DNA from: Pseudomonadota bacterium
Lineage (GTDB): Bacteria; Pseudomonadota; Gammaproteobacteria; Burkholderiales; Gallionellaceae
Direction of reading: 5' to 3'
Assembly (NCBI GenBank): GCA_021821945.1
Contig: JAJZTF010000004.1
Location: 104,990 to 168,989 of the forward strand
DNA length: 64,000 bases
The position numbers and the translations under genes were made by a program. How positions within the stretch are numbered: position 1 is the first letter of the stretch; the number at the start of each line of letters is the position of its first letter. Of this stretch, positions 34,050-42,595 are shown one piece after another. Below the pieces are notes generated by a model that saw only the letters and a program-made list of their open reading frames with translations, ran no database searches and was not told where the DNA came from.

Positions 34050-34409
34050 ATGATCAAAGCGCTCATTGCCGATGACGATGAAATCACGCGTGTCCTGTTG
34101 CGGTCCATGCTCCGCCAGAACCATGTCGAGGTCGTGGGCGAGGCCAGGAACGGCGCAGACGCCCAGGTCCTTTGCGGAAAATTCAGGCCGGATGTGCTTT
34201 TTCTGGACATCAACATGCCAAGGATAAACGGGATGGAGGCGCTCAAGGAGATCAAGTCCAGCCACCCCGGGATTGCGGTGATCATGATCAGCAGCGATGC
34301 AACGCTTCAGAACGTGCAAACGGCCTGCAGCGGGGGCGCGGACAATTTCATCGTGAAGCCCTTCAGCCAGGCCAAGGTGATGGATGCGATCGCGAGGAGC
34401 CTCGGGTGA
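34050..34409 (+). CDS. Single-domain response regulator (CheY-like)
   Basis: The 119-aa receiver domain has the acidic pocket DDD at residues 8-10, the phospho-acceptor Asp53 (VLFLDINMPRINGMEAL), a Ser in MISSD and the conserved Lys in FIVKPF. No output domain is present, so it signals by protein contact or passes phosphate. It is divergent from the RluA-type gene. It runs toward the hybrid kinase and ends three bases from that gene's end, so the two belong to one signalling island. Confidence 0.9.
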   Translation: MIKALIADDDEITRVLLRSMLRQNHVEVVGEARNGADAQVLCGKFRPDVLFLDINMPRINGMEALKEIKSSHPGIAVIMISSDATLQNVQTACSGGADNFIVKPFSQAKVMDAIARSLG

Positions 34410-34412
34410 GAT

Positions 34413-37304
34413 TCAGTATATCGCGTTTTCCATTTCCGGGATGTTCCCCCTGAGGGCAAGTAGCCGCTCCATCTCGTGCAGAAGCTCGTCCAGCGCTTTT
34501 GCGATCGCATCCCGGTCCTCGTCCCTTGCAAGCCTCTCGAGCTTTCTGGCATGGTGGGTCAGGGCAGGCGTGCCGCAATAGCAGGATGCGCCGCCCAGCT
34601 TGTGGCTGATCTGGTAGAGCTCTTGAGGCTGGTCTTTCGCGGCTTTAAGGCTTGCGGAATATTCGGGCAGCTTGTCCAGCAGCATGTTGAGCACCTTGCG
34701 CCAGAGATCGCGCTCCCCGAAGGAAAGCTCGACCCCCATGCGCGGGTCCAGAAGTGCCAGCCTTCCGCTTTCTTCCTCTTTCGGTGCAGCGCATTCGGGA
34801 TTTGATGCCTCGGCCAGATCCAGACTGCCTAGCGCATTCATCAGGGCCGCTTCGTTGATGGGCTTGCTGAGATATTCGTCCATGCCGGCCGCAAGATATT
34901 TCTCCCTGTCGCCGCGCAGCGCATTGGCGGTGAGCGCGATGATGGGAGTGTGTTTATCCTTTTCCAGCTCCCTTATCCGGGCCGTGGCCTCGAGGCCGTC
35001 CATCACCGGCATGTGCACATCCATCAGGATGAGGTCGTAGGCGTTTCTCATGCAGGCATCCAGAGCTTCGGCCCCGTTTTGAGCCTGGTCGGAAGAGGCG
35101 CCCAGCTGTTCGACGAGAATCTTCACGAGCTTCCTGTTTATTTCGTTGTCGTCGACGATCAGCACGGAAAGCTTCCTGCCGTCCTCCTTGGTTTTCAGAC
35201 GGAATGCAGCCGGGCGCTTCGCGGACGCCATGCGTTCTGATGGAATGCGCCGGGCTGGCTGCTTCTGAAGAAGCAGGGTGAAGGTGAAGGTCGTGCCCAT
35301 GCCCACCTTGCTGTCGACCGAGATCTCTCCGCCCATCAGCTCGACCAGCGCCTTCGAGATCACGAGGCCCAGGCCGGTCCCGCCATACTTTCGCGTTGTC
35401 GAGATGTCCGCCTGACTGAACGACTGGAACAGGCGGGTCTGCTGCTCGGCGGAAATGCCGATCCCGCTGTCCTTGACCGATATCGCGACCAGAACCTCAT
35501 TCTCGCGCTCTTCCTTCAGGGCGGCCTTCACGAGGATTTCGCCCTTCTGGGTGAACTTGATCGCATTCCCGAGCAGGTTGGAAAGCACCTGGGAGATCCT
35601 CGCAGGGTCACCCATCAGATGGAAGGGCAGGGTCTCGTCGTAGGAGAAGAAGAGATCCAGCCCCTTGCTCTTCGCGTTCGCGGAATGGAGCGAGATGATC
35701 TCCTTGAGCAGGCCCTGCAGCTCCATGTCTATCTGTTCCAGGGACACCTTCCCTGCCTCTATCTTGGAGAAGTCGAGTATGTCGTTGATGACGGTCATCA
35801 GCACCTTGGCTGACACCTCGGTGGTGGAGAGATACTCGCGCTGCACGGGATCGAGATCCGTCTTCGCGAGGAGCTTGAGAAAGCCCAGTATGCCGTTCAA
35901 AGGTGTGCGGATCTCGTGGCTCATGTTCGCAAGGAAAAGACTCTTGGACTGGCTTGCCGCCTCTGCGGCCTGCTTCTCTATCAGCACCTTCCTCGCATGC
36001 TCTTCGGCCATCCTCCTCTTGGTGATCTCGAGGCCGTAGCAGTGCACTATGCCCTGGCTCTGCAGCGGGGAAAAGGTCCAGAGCAGGTGGTGCTGGTTGA
36101 ATTCGACCTCTATGGTCTTGATCGTCTCGTTGCTCGAGAGGCACCTGGCAACGATGGCCCGGTAGTCCTGCGGCAGCAGGACCTGCATGTCATAGGGTCC
36201 GAGCCCGAGCTTGGCCAAAAGCTGAAGCCCGTGAGGATTCGTGTAGGTGATGTTGGCATCGCTGTCCGTGCTGAGCACGACTTCAGGGCTGCCTTCGGGG
36301 AAGGATGCCAGCGCCTGGAGCTTGTTGGTGTGCTCGCGTTCCCGCCTGGAAAGCCTGAAGCCTATGATGCCTATTACCACGATATAGACCAGAAAGATCA
36401 GCAGCACCGGGTAGTTGTGATCCCACCAGCGCACTGCGATGTATCTTTCCGGGACGGAGACGAATGCCAGCATGTTGGCGTTGGGCAGGTGCGAGAAGGC
36501 GCCCACCCTTTTGGCGCCTCCCAGCGAAGAGTCGCCCGTATAGGAGCCGGCGATGATGCCGGGGTGTTCGCGCAGCGTCTTCATCAGCGCGCCCGAAGCC
36601 TGGGAGCGATTGAAGATGTCCATGGGAAGCGCCGAAGGCCAAAGCAGCTGTATGTGCCCGTCGTCCCGCATCAGTCCCACCCGGCTGTTCGGTATCATGG
36701 GCAGGTCGGACCAGAGGAATCCTGCGCTATCGATCGGGATGGCGGCCTGTATCACGAAGAGCGGTTCCCCCTTGCCGTTTTTCACGGTATGGCGGAAGGG
36801 GAAATGCCAGCGGTTCAGCCCGAGGCCGAACTGGTTGCGCCCGATGTTGTAGGAATAGGTGTTGTTGAGATCGAATTCGAAATCCCTGAGATATTCGGGA
36901 TCCTTGCGGAAGTCCGGAAGAGGCTTGCCGGGTGCGATGTCGGTATCTATCAGCATCTCGCCATGCGTGTCGATCAGGGATACGGCAGCGACTTCGGGGT
37001 GTTCCGAGACATAGGCAGCCAGCGCGCTGCGCGCGAGTTCGGGATGAGCGGTGACCTCCATGGACGAGAGCATCTGTCCCAGCATCTCCATGCTCACGCC
37101 CAGGCTGTCGAATATCGCCTGGCTGCTTTTCGCTGCGAATCCCGCCTGGATCGCGAGGTTGCGCCTCACGTCCCCGCTCTCGTTCTGCCAGCTCTTGTAG
37201 CTGAAAACGGCAAGCGCGAAAATGCCCAGCACGACCGTGCCTGCAAGCAGGTTTCTGAGCAGTTTTGCAAAGGGTATCCTCACAACCGAAGGGTGGTTTT
37301 TCAT
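34413..37304 (-). CDS. Hybrid sensor histidine kinase with receiver and HPt domains
   Basis: The 963-aa inner-membrane kinase has a first membrane helix at about residues 15-33 and a large periplasmic sensor of double-Cache look (about 35-300). A second helix follows (YPVLLIFLVYIVVIGIIGFRL), then PAS, HisKA with phospho-His463 (NMSHEIRTPLNG), an HATPase domain, a receiver with Asp762 (LILMDVHMPVMDG), and a C-terminal HPt with His901 (ISHKLGGAS). This is a full BarA-type phosphorelay. Likely partners are the single receiver beside it and the REC-GGDEF-EAL protein divergent from it. Confidence 0.93.
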   Translation of the reverse strand: MKNHPSVVRIPFAKLLRNLLAGTVVLGIFALAVFSYKSWQNESGDVRRNLAIQAGFAAKSSQAIFDSLGVSMEMLGQMLSSMEVTAHPELARSALAAYVSEHPEVAAVSLIDTHGEMLIDTDIAPGKPLPDFRKDPEYLRDFEFDLNNTYSYNIGRNQFGLGLNRWHFPFRHTVKNGKGEPLFVIQAAIPIDSAGFLWSDLPMIPNSRVGLMRDDGHIQLLWPSALPMDIFNRSQASGALMKTLREHPGIIAGSYTGDSSLGGAKRVGAFSHLPNANMLAFVSVPERYIAVRWWDHNYPVLLIFLVYIVVIGIIGFRLSRREREHTNKLQALASFPEGSPEVVLSTDSDANITYTNPHGLQLLAKLGLGPYDMQVLLPQDYRAIVARCLSSNETIKTIEVEFNQHHLLWTFSPLQSQGIVHCYGLEITKRRMAEEHARKVLIEKQAAEAASQSKSLFLANMSHEIRTPLNGILGFLKLLAKTDLDPVQREYLSTTEVSAKVLMTVINDILDFSKIEAGKVSLEQIDMELQGLLKEIISLHSANAKSKGLDLFFSYDETLPFHLMGDPARISQVLSNLLGNAIKFTQKGEILVKAALKEERENEVLVAISVKDSGIGISAEQQTRLFQSFSQADISTTRKYGGTGLGLVISKALVELMGGEISVDSKVGMGTTFTFTLLLQKQPARRIPSERMASAKRPAAFRLKTKEDGRKLSVLIVDDNEINRKLVKILVEQLGASSDQAQNGAEALDACMRNAYDLILMDVHMPVMDGLEATARIRELEKDKHTPIIALTANALRGDREKYLAAGMDEYLSKPINEAALMNALGSLDLAEASNPECAAPKEEESGRLALLDPRMGVELSFGERDLWRKVLNMLLDKLPEYSASLKAAKDQPQELYQISHKLGGASCYCGTPALTHHARKLERLARDEDRDAIAKALDELLHEMERLLALRGNIPEMENAIY

Positions 37305-37429
37305 ACGACTGAATCTTGAATGGATGTCTGATCTTCCGAGGATAGCACCGAATTGTTACATGAAGATCACGTTGTCCGTCCATGATATATAATCCGCGCC
37401 CATCGTTTCAGGCATCTTTCAGGAGTAGC

Positions 37430-39100
37430 ATGCGCAGTGTCTTGGTAGTGGATGACAGCCCCATCGAATTGCTGATGACCAAGGCGCTTCTTGATCGGCT
37501 GGGATTCGAGGCGCGGACTGCCGGCAGCGGCGAGGAGGCGCTTGAATTGATGCGGGCCTGTCCTCCCGATGCCGTGATCTCGGACATAACCATGCCGGGG
37601 ATGAGCGGTCTCGAACTCCTGAAGGCATCCAGAAATATGGAGCCGCCGCCCGTGTTCATCATGGCGACCGGCCTTGACGATGCGGGTCATGCGGTAGAGT
37701 CGCTGAACAGCGGGGCCTATGGCTACCTGACCAAGCCCTTGAAGGAAGAGTCGCTGCGCAAGGCGCTCGAGGATGCAAGCCTCAGCCTGAAGCGCGAGCT
37801 CGAAGCAAAACATGAGCGCGAGAGGATCACCCGCAGCGATCCGCTCACCGGACTCGCAAACAGGGACGAGTTCCTGAGGAATCTCTCGGCCTATGCCGCC
37901 GAGGTCCCCCTTTCCATCTTCTTCATCAACATAGACGGGCTGAGCTATGTGAACAACACCTTCGGGCATGCGGACGGCGACAGCGTGCTTCAGCATGTGG
38001 CCGAAGTCCTGAAGCAGTCCGTGAGGCCGGGAGACATCGTGGCGCGCTACGGCGGGGACGTGTTTGCGGTCGCCTTGGCAGGTCTGGACGGCGACAATGC
38101 CGATGCAAAGGCGCAGGCCATATCCCGCAACGTGGAGCAGGCAAGGGTCTTGCTCGGCGGGCGCGAGCACAGCCTGACCGTCACCGTGGGCATAGCCTCG
38201 GGAAATGCGCGCGACGAGAATCTGGTCAACAATGCCGACCTCGCCCTCTTCCTCGCCAAGGAGAAGGGTCGCAACCAGATATATTTCTACCGCGACGAGG
38301 ACGAGGCGCACAGAAAGAAATTCGGCGCGCTCTTCAACAATCTGGAAACCCTGAAGCTGGCGCTCCAGGAAGGCCGCTTCAGCATGAATTATCAGCCCAT
38401 CGTGCACCTCAGGACAGGGAAGGCGCATCACTACGAGGCATTGATCCGGATAAGGGACGAAGCCGGCAATGTGCTGCCTCCCGATGTGTTCATCAGGGTG
38501 GCGGAAAAATTCGACCTGGCGACCAGAATAGACTGCATGGTGGTCAAGGCCTGCATTAGCAAACTCGCAGAGCTTCCGGGCGACGGGCCGGGACTGGCCA
38601 TCAATCTTTCAGGAAAGTCGGTCGGGAATGCCGAGCTTCTCGATCTGATCAGGAGGGAGCTTTCGGCAACGGGCGTTGATCCGGGCAGGATCATCTTCGA
38701 AATCACCGAGACCGCAGCCTTCCATAATCTGGACCTTGTCCAGCAGTTCGTAAGAGAGGCAAAGCAGCTCGGCTGCCGCTTCGCGCTTGACGATTTCGGC
38801 GTCGGCTTTTCCTCCTTCTACTACATCAAGCAGCTCGACATCGATTATCTGAAGATAGACGGATCCTTCATACGCAATCTTCTGGAAAGCGCGAACGACC
38901 GGGTCTTCGTCCAGGCCATGGTCGAAATCTGTCGGGTCTATGACATGAAGGTGGTCGCGGAGTGGGTGGAGAATGACGAAATAACGGACCTGCTCAAGGA
39001 AATGGGCGTGGACTACGGGCAGGGCTACCATTTCGGAAGGCCCATGCCGGATTGCCCCGCGTCCCCGGCTGCCGATAACGTTATTGACAGTGGGCGCTGA
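37430..39100 (+). CDS. Response regulator with degenerate GGDEF and intact EAL domains
   Basis: The 556-aa protein has a receiver (Asp52 in VISDITMPGMSG), a GGDEF domain and an EAL domain. The cyclase loop reads GGDVF, so cyclase activity is doubtful, but the RPGD inhibitory site five residues before it is kept. The EAL part has EALIRI, AINLSG, FEITETA, DDFGVGFSS and YLKIDG and should hydrolyse c-di-GMP. I took the ATG at 37430 because AGGAG lies just before it. The tRNA promoter overlaps its last codons. Confidence 0.92.
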   Translation: MRSVLVVDDSPIELLMTKALLDRLGFEARTAGSGEEALELMRACPPDAVISDITMPGMSGLELLKASRNMEPPPVFIMATGLDDAGHAVESLNSGAYGYLTKPLKEESLRKALEDASLSLKRELEAKHERERITRSDPLTGLANRDEFLRNLSAYAAEVPLSIFFINIDGLSYVNNTFGHADGDSVLQHVAEVLKQSVRPGDIVARYGGDVFAVALAGLDGDNADAKAQAISRNVEQARVLLGGREHSLTVTVGIASGNARDENLVNNADLALFLAKEKGRNQIYFYRDEDEAHRKKFGALFNNLETLKLALQEGRFSMNYQPIVHLRTGKAHHYEALIRIRDEAGNVLPPDVFIRVAEKFDLATRIDCMVVKACISKLAELPGDGPGLAINLSGKSVGNAELLDLIRRELSATGVDPGRIIFEITETAAFHNLDLVQQFVREAKQLGCRFALDDFGVGFSSFYYIKQLDIDYLKIDGSFIRNLLESANDRVFVQAMVEICRVYDMKVVAEWVENDEITDLLKEMGVDYGQGYHFGRPMPDCPASPAADNVIDSGR

Positions 39101-39111
39101 ATACGTATAAT
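39084..39111 (+). promoter_or_regulatory. Near-consensus sigma70 promoter of the tRNA-Lys/tRNA-Thr operon
   Basis: TTGACA at 39084-39089 and TATAAT at 39106-39111, both perfect, are 16 bases apart. The -35 box lies inside the last codons of the EAL gene. The discriminator after the -10 is GC-rich (TCGCGCTCC), as in stringently controlled stable-RNA promoters. The first tRNA begins 20 bases after the -10. Confidence 0.92.
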
Positions 39112-39130
39112 TCGCGCTCCTTTGCAAGGG

Positions 39131-39206
39131 GGGTCGATAGCTCAGCCGGTAGAGCAGCGGACTTTTAATCCGTTGGTCGCGAGTTCGAATCTCGCTCGAC
39201 CCACCA
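39131..39206 (+). tRNA. tRNA-Lys (anticodon TTT)
   Basis: The 76-base cloverleaf begins GGGTCGATAGCTCAGCCGG and ends with encoded CCA. The seven-bp acceptor stem GGGTCGA/TCGACCC pairs fully. The anticodon loop is CTTTTAA in stem GCGGA/TCCGT, giving anticodon TTT for Lys AAA/AAG. The T-loop GTTCGAATC is standard. Confidence 0.97.
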
Positions 39207-39215
39207 GTTTCACAA

Positions 39216-39291
39216 GCCGCTTTAGCTCAGTTGGTAGAGCAACCGCCTTGTAAGCGGTAGGTCATCAGTTCGAATCCGATAAGCGGCACCA
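39216..39291 (+). tRNA. tRNA-Thr (anticodon TGT)
   Basis: The acceptor stem GCCGCTT/AAGCGGC pairs over seven bp. The anticodon arm ACCGC-CTTGTAA-GCGGT gives TGT, reading Thr ACA. The T-loop GTTCGAATC and encoded CCA are present. It stands nine bases after tRNA-Lys and shares its promoter and terminator. Confidence 0.96.
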
Positions 39292-39305
39292 ATTTAAGCC
39301 ACGAC

Positions 39306-39328
39306 CCACAAAGGTTTGTGGCTTTTTT
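39306..39328 (+). terminator. Rho-independent terminator of the tRNA operon
   Basis: Stem CCACAAA, two-base loop, TTTGTGG, then C and six T. It begins 15 bases after tRNA-Thr and also lies at the tail of the convergent Fic gene. Confidence 0.9.
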
Positions 39329-39348
39329 GTTCTGCAGATCTTCTTCAT

Positions 39349-40413
39349 TCAATTGTTCAGGCTGATCTGCGTCAACAGGTTGAACAATGGACGGTTGATA
39401 TAAAAGTTCTTGCGCCCGATTTTTTTCTTCTCAACAAATCCATTTGCCACCAACGCCTCCAGATGCTTCGCAGCCGTGATCCGCGACACCCCCAAGTCCT
39501 TCTCGACGAACTCGATCTTGGTGTAGGGATAGCGGAACAAATTGTTCAGCAACTCCTGACTGTAAATTCTGGGTAAATCCTTGCGCAGCCGGTGCTTGGT
39601 GGTCTGCATCAGTTCGCGCAGATTTTTGATCAGCCGGATTTCGCTCTTTGCTGTGATTGCCACACCCTTCACGATATACACACACCAGTCTATCCAGTCG
39701 TGCGTCTCGCGTGTGGATTGCAGCAAGCGGTAATACTGATCCTTGGTCGCCGTGATATATCGGCTCAGGTATAGCACCGGCAGATCCATCAAGCCTTCGC
39801 GCTGCAACATCAGCAAATTCAAAATGCGCCCGGTTCGGCCATTGCCATCGTAAAACGGATGGATGCTCTCGAACTGGTGATGAGCAATCGCCATGCGCAG
39901 CAGGGGATCATGCTCGCTATCCGCATGGATGAATTCGACCAGTTGTGTCATCAGTTTTTCGATCAGCACCGCATCTTGTGGCGGTTCATACACCACCGCC
40001 CCAGTCGTCTGATTCCTTAGCACCGTGCCCGGCACCTTCCTGAACCCGGCGTTGTTCTGTTCCACTTCCTCCTGCACCCGCAAGATCGTGCTCATGCGGA
40101 TCAGGCCGGAATTGACCACATCGGCAAATCCCACCTTCAAGGCTGCGACGTAGTTTTGCACCTCCTTGGCTGCCGGAGAGGCTGCGCTGGCTTGGTCGTA
40201 GGCGTACAGCTCATCGTGCGTGGTGACGATGTTCTCTATTTCCGAACTGTCTTTGGCTTCTTGGATGGCCAGCGTATCCAGTAGAATGGCGCGGTTGGGC
40301 AGCGACTCGCACAAGCCCTTCAGCTCCGCGAGGTAGCGATGCGCCTCGGCCAGCGCTTGCCAGACCGCTTTAACTTCAAGACTGGAAGAGGCAGGAATAT
40401 CCAGTTTGTCCAT
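39349..40413 (-). CDS. Fic-family protein (class II AMPylase type) with C-terminal winged helix
   Basis: The 354-aa protein carries the full Fic motif HPFYDGNGRTGR starting at His185, the residues needed for AMP transfer to a target protein. The inhibitory motif S-x-x-x-E-N is present at residues 56-61 (SSEIEN), which makes it class II, self-inhibited through its own N-terminal helix. The C-terminal 90 residues look like a winged helix. No antitoxin gene is needed or seen. It is convergent with the tRNAs, a common integration neighbourhood. Confidence 0.92.
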   Translation of the reverse strand: MDKLDIPASSSLEVKAVWQALAEAHRYLAELKGLCESLPNRAILLDTLAIQEAKDSSEIENIVTTHDELYAYDQASAASPAAKEVQNYVAALKVGFADVVNSGLIRMSTILRVQEEVEQNNAGFRKVPGTVLRNQTTGAVVYEPPQDAVLIEKLMTQLVEFIHADSEHDPLLRMAIAHHQFESIHPFYDGNGRTGRILNLLMLQREGLMDLPVLYLSRYITATKDQYYRLLQSTRETHDWIDWCVYIVKGVAITAKSEIRLIKNLRELMQTTKHRLRKDLPRIYSQELLNNLFRYPYTKIEFVEKDLGVSRITAAKHLEALVANGFVEKKKIGRKNFYINRPLFNLLTQISLNN

Positions 40414-40632
40414 ATATGCCTCGGCAGGAATGCGATAAGAAACTGCAAATATCTTAACACGTCGCCCATAACGTGTATAAATTTCCTCATTTTCTTATCA
40501 CGTCGAGGAGCTTGTGTTCAATAAAGGCAATTTCTTGTCTCACCAGAATCCAGCTGTCGCAGATTGTTATGGAAGGCGGCTTTTGCCCACAGTCCTGCTG
40601 AACGCCTGATCTGAGAAGGGGTGGGCCGGTTA
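40414..40632. other. Intergenic stretch without a supported gene
   Basis: The 219 bases before the Fic gene and after the DUF202 gene (both minus strand) are more AT-rich near 40440-40500 and must contain the Fic promoter. I see no convincing ORF or RNA. Confidence 0.4.
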
Positions 40633-40953
40633 TCAAGACATGTCTTCGGCCGTGTCTTCGATGTTTTTGAGTTCCTGGCGGATGACCAGTATCGCGCGGT
40701 TCATCTTGCGGAATCTCTGGATGCCGAACAGCACCGTCAAGACGCCGCATGGCAGGCAAAGGAAACCGACAGCCGAAAACCATCCCAGGTTGGAGAAATG
40801 GATGATAGAAATGCCGGCAATGAACAGCGCCACGCCTGAACGAAGATAGGAAAGCAGCGTTCTTTCATTTGCGAGCAGGGTGCGGTCAACGGCCAGATGA
40901 TCCCTGAGGATCAGTTCCGAGGTATTGAACTGTGCATAAGGATTATGCTGCAT
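40633..40953 (-). CDS. DUF202 family small membrane protein
   Basis: The 106-aa protein begins with the family pattern LILRDHLAVDRTLLANERTLLSYLRS and has two hydrophobic helices (GVALFIAGISIIHF; VGFLCLPCGVLTVLFGI). E. coli YidH is a relative. The cellular role of DUF202 proteins in bacteria is unknown. It is in a run of minus-strand genes but separated from the next by about 100 bases. Confidence 0.85.
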   Translation of the reverse strand: MQHNPYAQFNTSELILRDHLAVDRTLLANERTLLSYLRSGVALFIAGISIIHFSNLGWFSAVGFLCLPCGVLTVLFGIQRFRKMNRAILVIRQELKNIEDTAEDMS

Positions 40954-41051
40954 GGCCTCACTGTAGGGATGGCTGACGGAGCAAATTGTAATTCATCGGA
41001 AGTGCTTCATGTAAACTGTTTCGCCCATTCGTCGCGGACGGCTGGAGGAGG

Positions 41052-41549
41052 TCAGAAGCGGCCGTTGATGCGGTAGAAGTAGTTGCTGAGCTCCTCGGTC
41101 TCGGCGCTCTTGTGGCGCGCAAGCCCGTGCGCAAAACGCACGAGGCCGCGCATCACGTTGTAGACGATCACGGGGTGCGTTTCGAGCAGCGTTTCTAGCT
41201 TCTCGCGTTCCAGAAGCAGCACGGTGCAGTCTTCCGTCACTTCTATCGTCGCATCTATCTTCATCATGTTGCCGCCGACGAAGCTGATCACCCGGGCGAT
41301 GTCCCCAGGCTCCTTCAGATGGATGGACATGGGCTCGCCCTCTATCCTTGCGGAAACCTCTATCCTGCCATCTACCAGTATCAGAAGCGCGTCCATGAGC
41401 TCGCACACCCCCGGCTTTGCGATGAACTCGCCCCTTCTGTATCTCCTGGAAGTGAACAGAGGCAGAAGGATTCCAATTTCGGATTCGCGGAATTCCGCAA
41501 CCAGCGTGCTCTGATGCAGCGCATGGATGATGCTTTCATTGACGATCAT
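41052..41549 (-). CDS. Cyclic-nucleotide-binding-domain protein without DNA-binding domain
   Basis: The 165-aa protein has one cNMP-binding (cupin-like) fold: RRGEFIAKPGV, ALLILVDGRIEVS, EPGDIARVISFVGG and VLLLEREKLETLLETHP follow the order of Crp N-terminal domains. The Crp helix-turn-helix is absent, so it is not a transcription factor by itself. The phosphate-binding cassette is not canonical, so the ligand is uncertain. A perfect inverted repeat lies just upstream of its ribosome site. Confidence 0.75.
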   Translation of the reverse strand: MIVNESIIHALHQSTLVAEFRESEIGILLPLFTSRRYRRGEFIAKPGVCELMDALLILVDGRIEVSARIEGEPMSIHLKEPGDIARVISFVGGNMMKIDATIEVTEDCTVLLLEREKLETLLETHPVIVYNVMRGLVRFAHGLARHKSAETEELSNYFYRINGRF

Positions 41550-41567
41550 TTCTTCGACTCCTCATAT

Positions 41568-41601
41568 GCGTTTCTTGCATGCATAAAAAAGCAAGAAACG
41601 C
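41568..41601 (-). promoter_or_regulatory. Perfect 11-bp inverted repeat before the cNMP-binding gene
   Basis: GCGTTTCTTGC and GCAAGAAACGC flank a 12-base spacer that on the gene strand contains six T. The repeat is 19 bases before the start codon, directly upstream of a GAGGAG ribosome site, and 123 bases after the purU stop. It could be an RNA hairpin that controls translation, an operator, or an attenuator. Confidence 0.65.
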
Positions 41602-41723
41602 GCCAGGCAAGGAAATGTGCGGGATTATGGTGCTGCAGGTCATGGCCGCGTGGGCGCTGTGCCTGTTTTTGGTGCGGAGGGTCGCGCCGGAACACAGCGC
41701 GCGGAATCATCACGATCGCCGGA

Positions 41724-42563
41724 TCATTTGAACACGATGGTCTTGTTGCCGCAAACCAGCACGCGGTCCTCGACGTGGTAGCGCAGGCCGCGCGCGAGCA
41801 CGGTCTTTTCAATGTCGCGCCCGTAGCGCACGAGGTCGTCCACCGTGTCCCCGTGGTCTATGCGCATGGTGTCCTGTTCGATGATGGGGCCTGCGTCCAG
41901 TTCGCTGGTGACATAGTGGCAGGTCGCGCCTATCAGCTTCACTCCCCGCAGATAGGCCTGGTGATAGGGCTTGGCGCCGACGAAGGAGGGAAGGAAGCTG
42001 TGGTGTATGTTGATTATGCGCCCCGGGTAACGTTGGCACAGATCCGGCGGCAGGATCTGCATGAAGCGTGCAAGCACGAGCGTGTCGCCGCAATGTTCCT
42101 CGAAAATCGCGGCTATCCTTTCGAATGCGGCAGCCTTGTCCTGCATGTCCACATGGATGAAGGGGATGCCGTGCCATTCGACGAAGCTCCTCAAATCGTC
42201 GTGGTTGGAGATCACGCAGGGTATGTCAACCTGCAGCTCGCGCGTGCGCCAGCGATGGAGGAGGTCGTCCAGACAATGGTCCTGACGGCTCACGAGTATC
42301 ACGAGGCGCTTGTTCCTCGCGGAATCGGAAAGCTTCCAGTCCATCGAGAATTCGGAGGCGAGAGTCGAAAAGCGCCTGCAGAATTCGTCCGAATCGAAAG
42401 GCAGGCTGTCGGCGCGTATCTCCTGGCGCATGAAGAAGCGCTCCTCCTCGGTGTGATAGCTCGCCTCGACGATGAAGCCCCCGTGCTCGGCGATGAAGCC
42501 GGTCACTGCGGCGATGATGCCCACCCGATCCGGGCATGAAATGGTCAATGTGTAGTGGCGCAT
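41724..42563 (-). CDS. purU: Formyltetrahydrofolate deformylase
   Basis: The 279-aa enzyme hydrolyses 10-formyl-THF to formate and THF. It has an N-terminal ACT domain (YTLTISCPDRVGIIAAVTGFIAEHGG) and a C-terminal formyltransferase fold (CVISNHDDLRS; HHSFLPSFVGAKPYHQAYLRGVKLIGATCHYV). The length equals that of E. coli PurU. AAGGAAAG precedes the start. It is the middle gene of a minus-strand run, between the DgcZ-like cyclase and the cNMP-binding protein. Confidence 0.95.
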   Translation of the reverse strand: MRHYTLTISCPDRVGIIAAVTGFIAEHGGFIVEASYHTEEERFFMRQEIRADSLPFDSDEFCRRFSTLASEFSMDWKLSDSARNKRLVILVSRQDHCLDDLLHRWRTRELQVDIPCVISNHDDLRSFVEWHGIPFIHVDMQDKAAAFERIAAIFEEHCGDTLVLARFMQILPPDLCQRYPGRIINIHHSFLPSFVGAKPYHQAYLRGVKLIGATCHYVTSELDAGPIIEQDTMRIDHGDTVDDLVRYGRDIEKTVLARGLRYHVEDRVLVCGNKTIVFK

Positions 42564-42595
42564 GTATCTTTCCTTGTGATTCGTTTCTGAGATGT

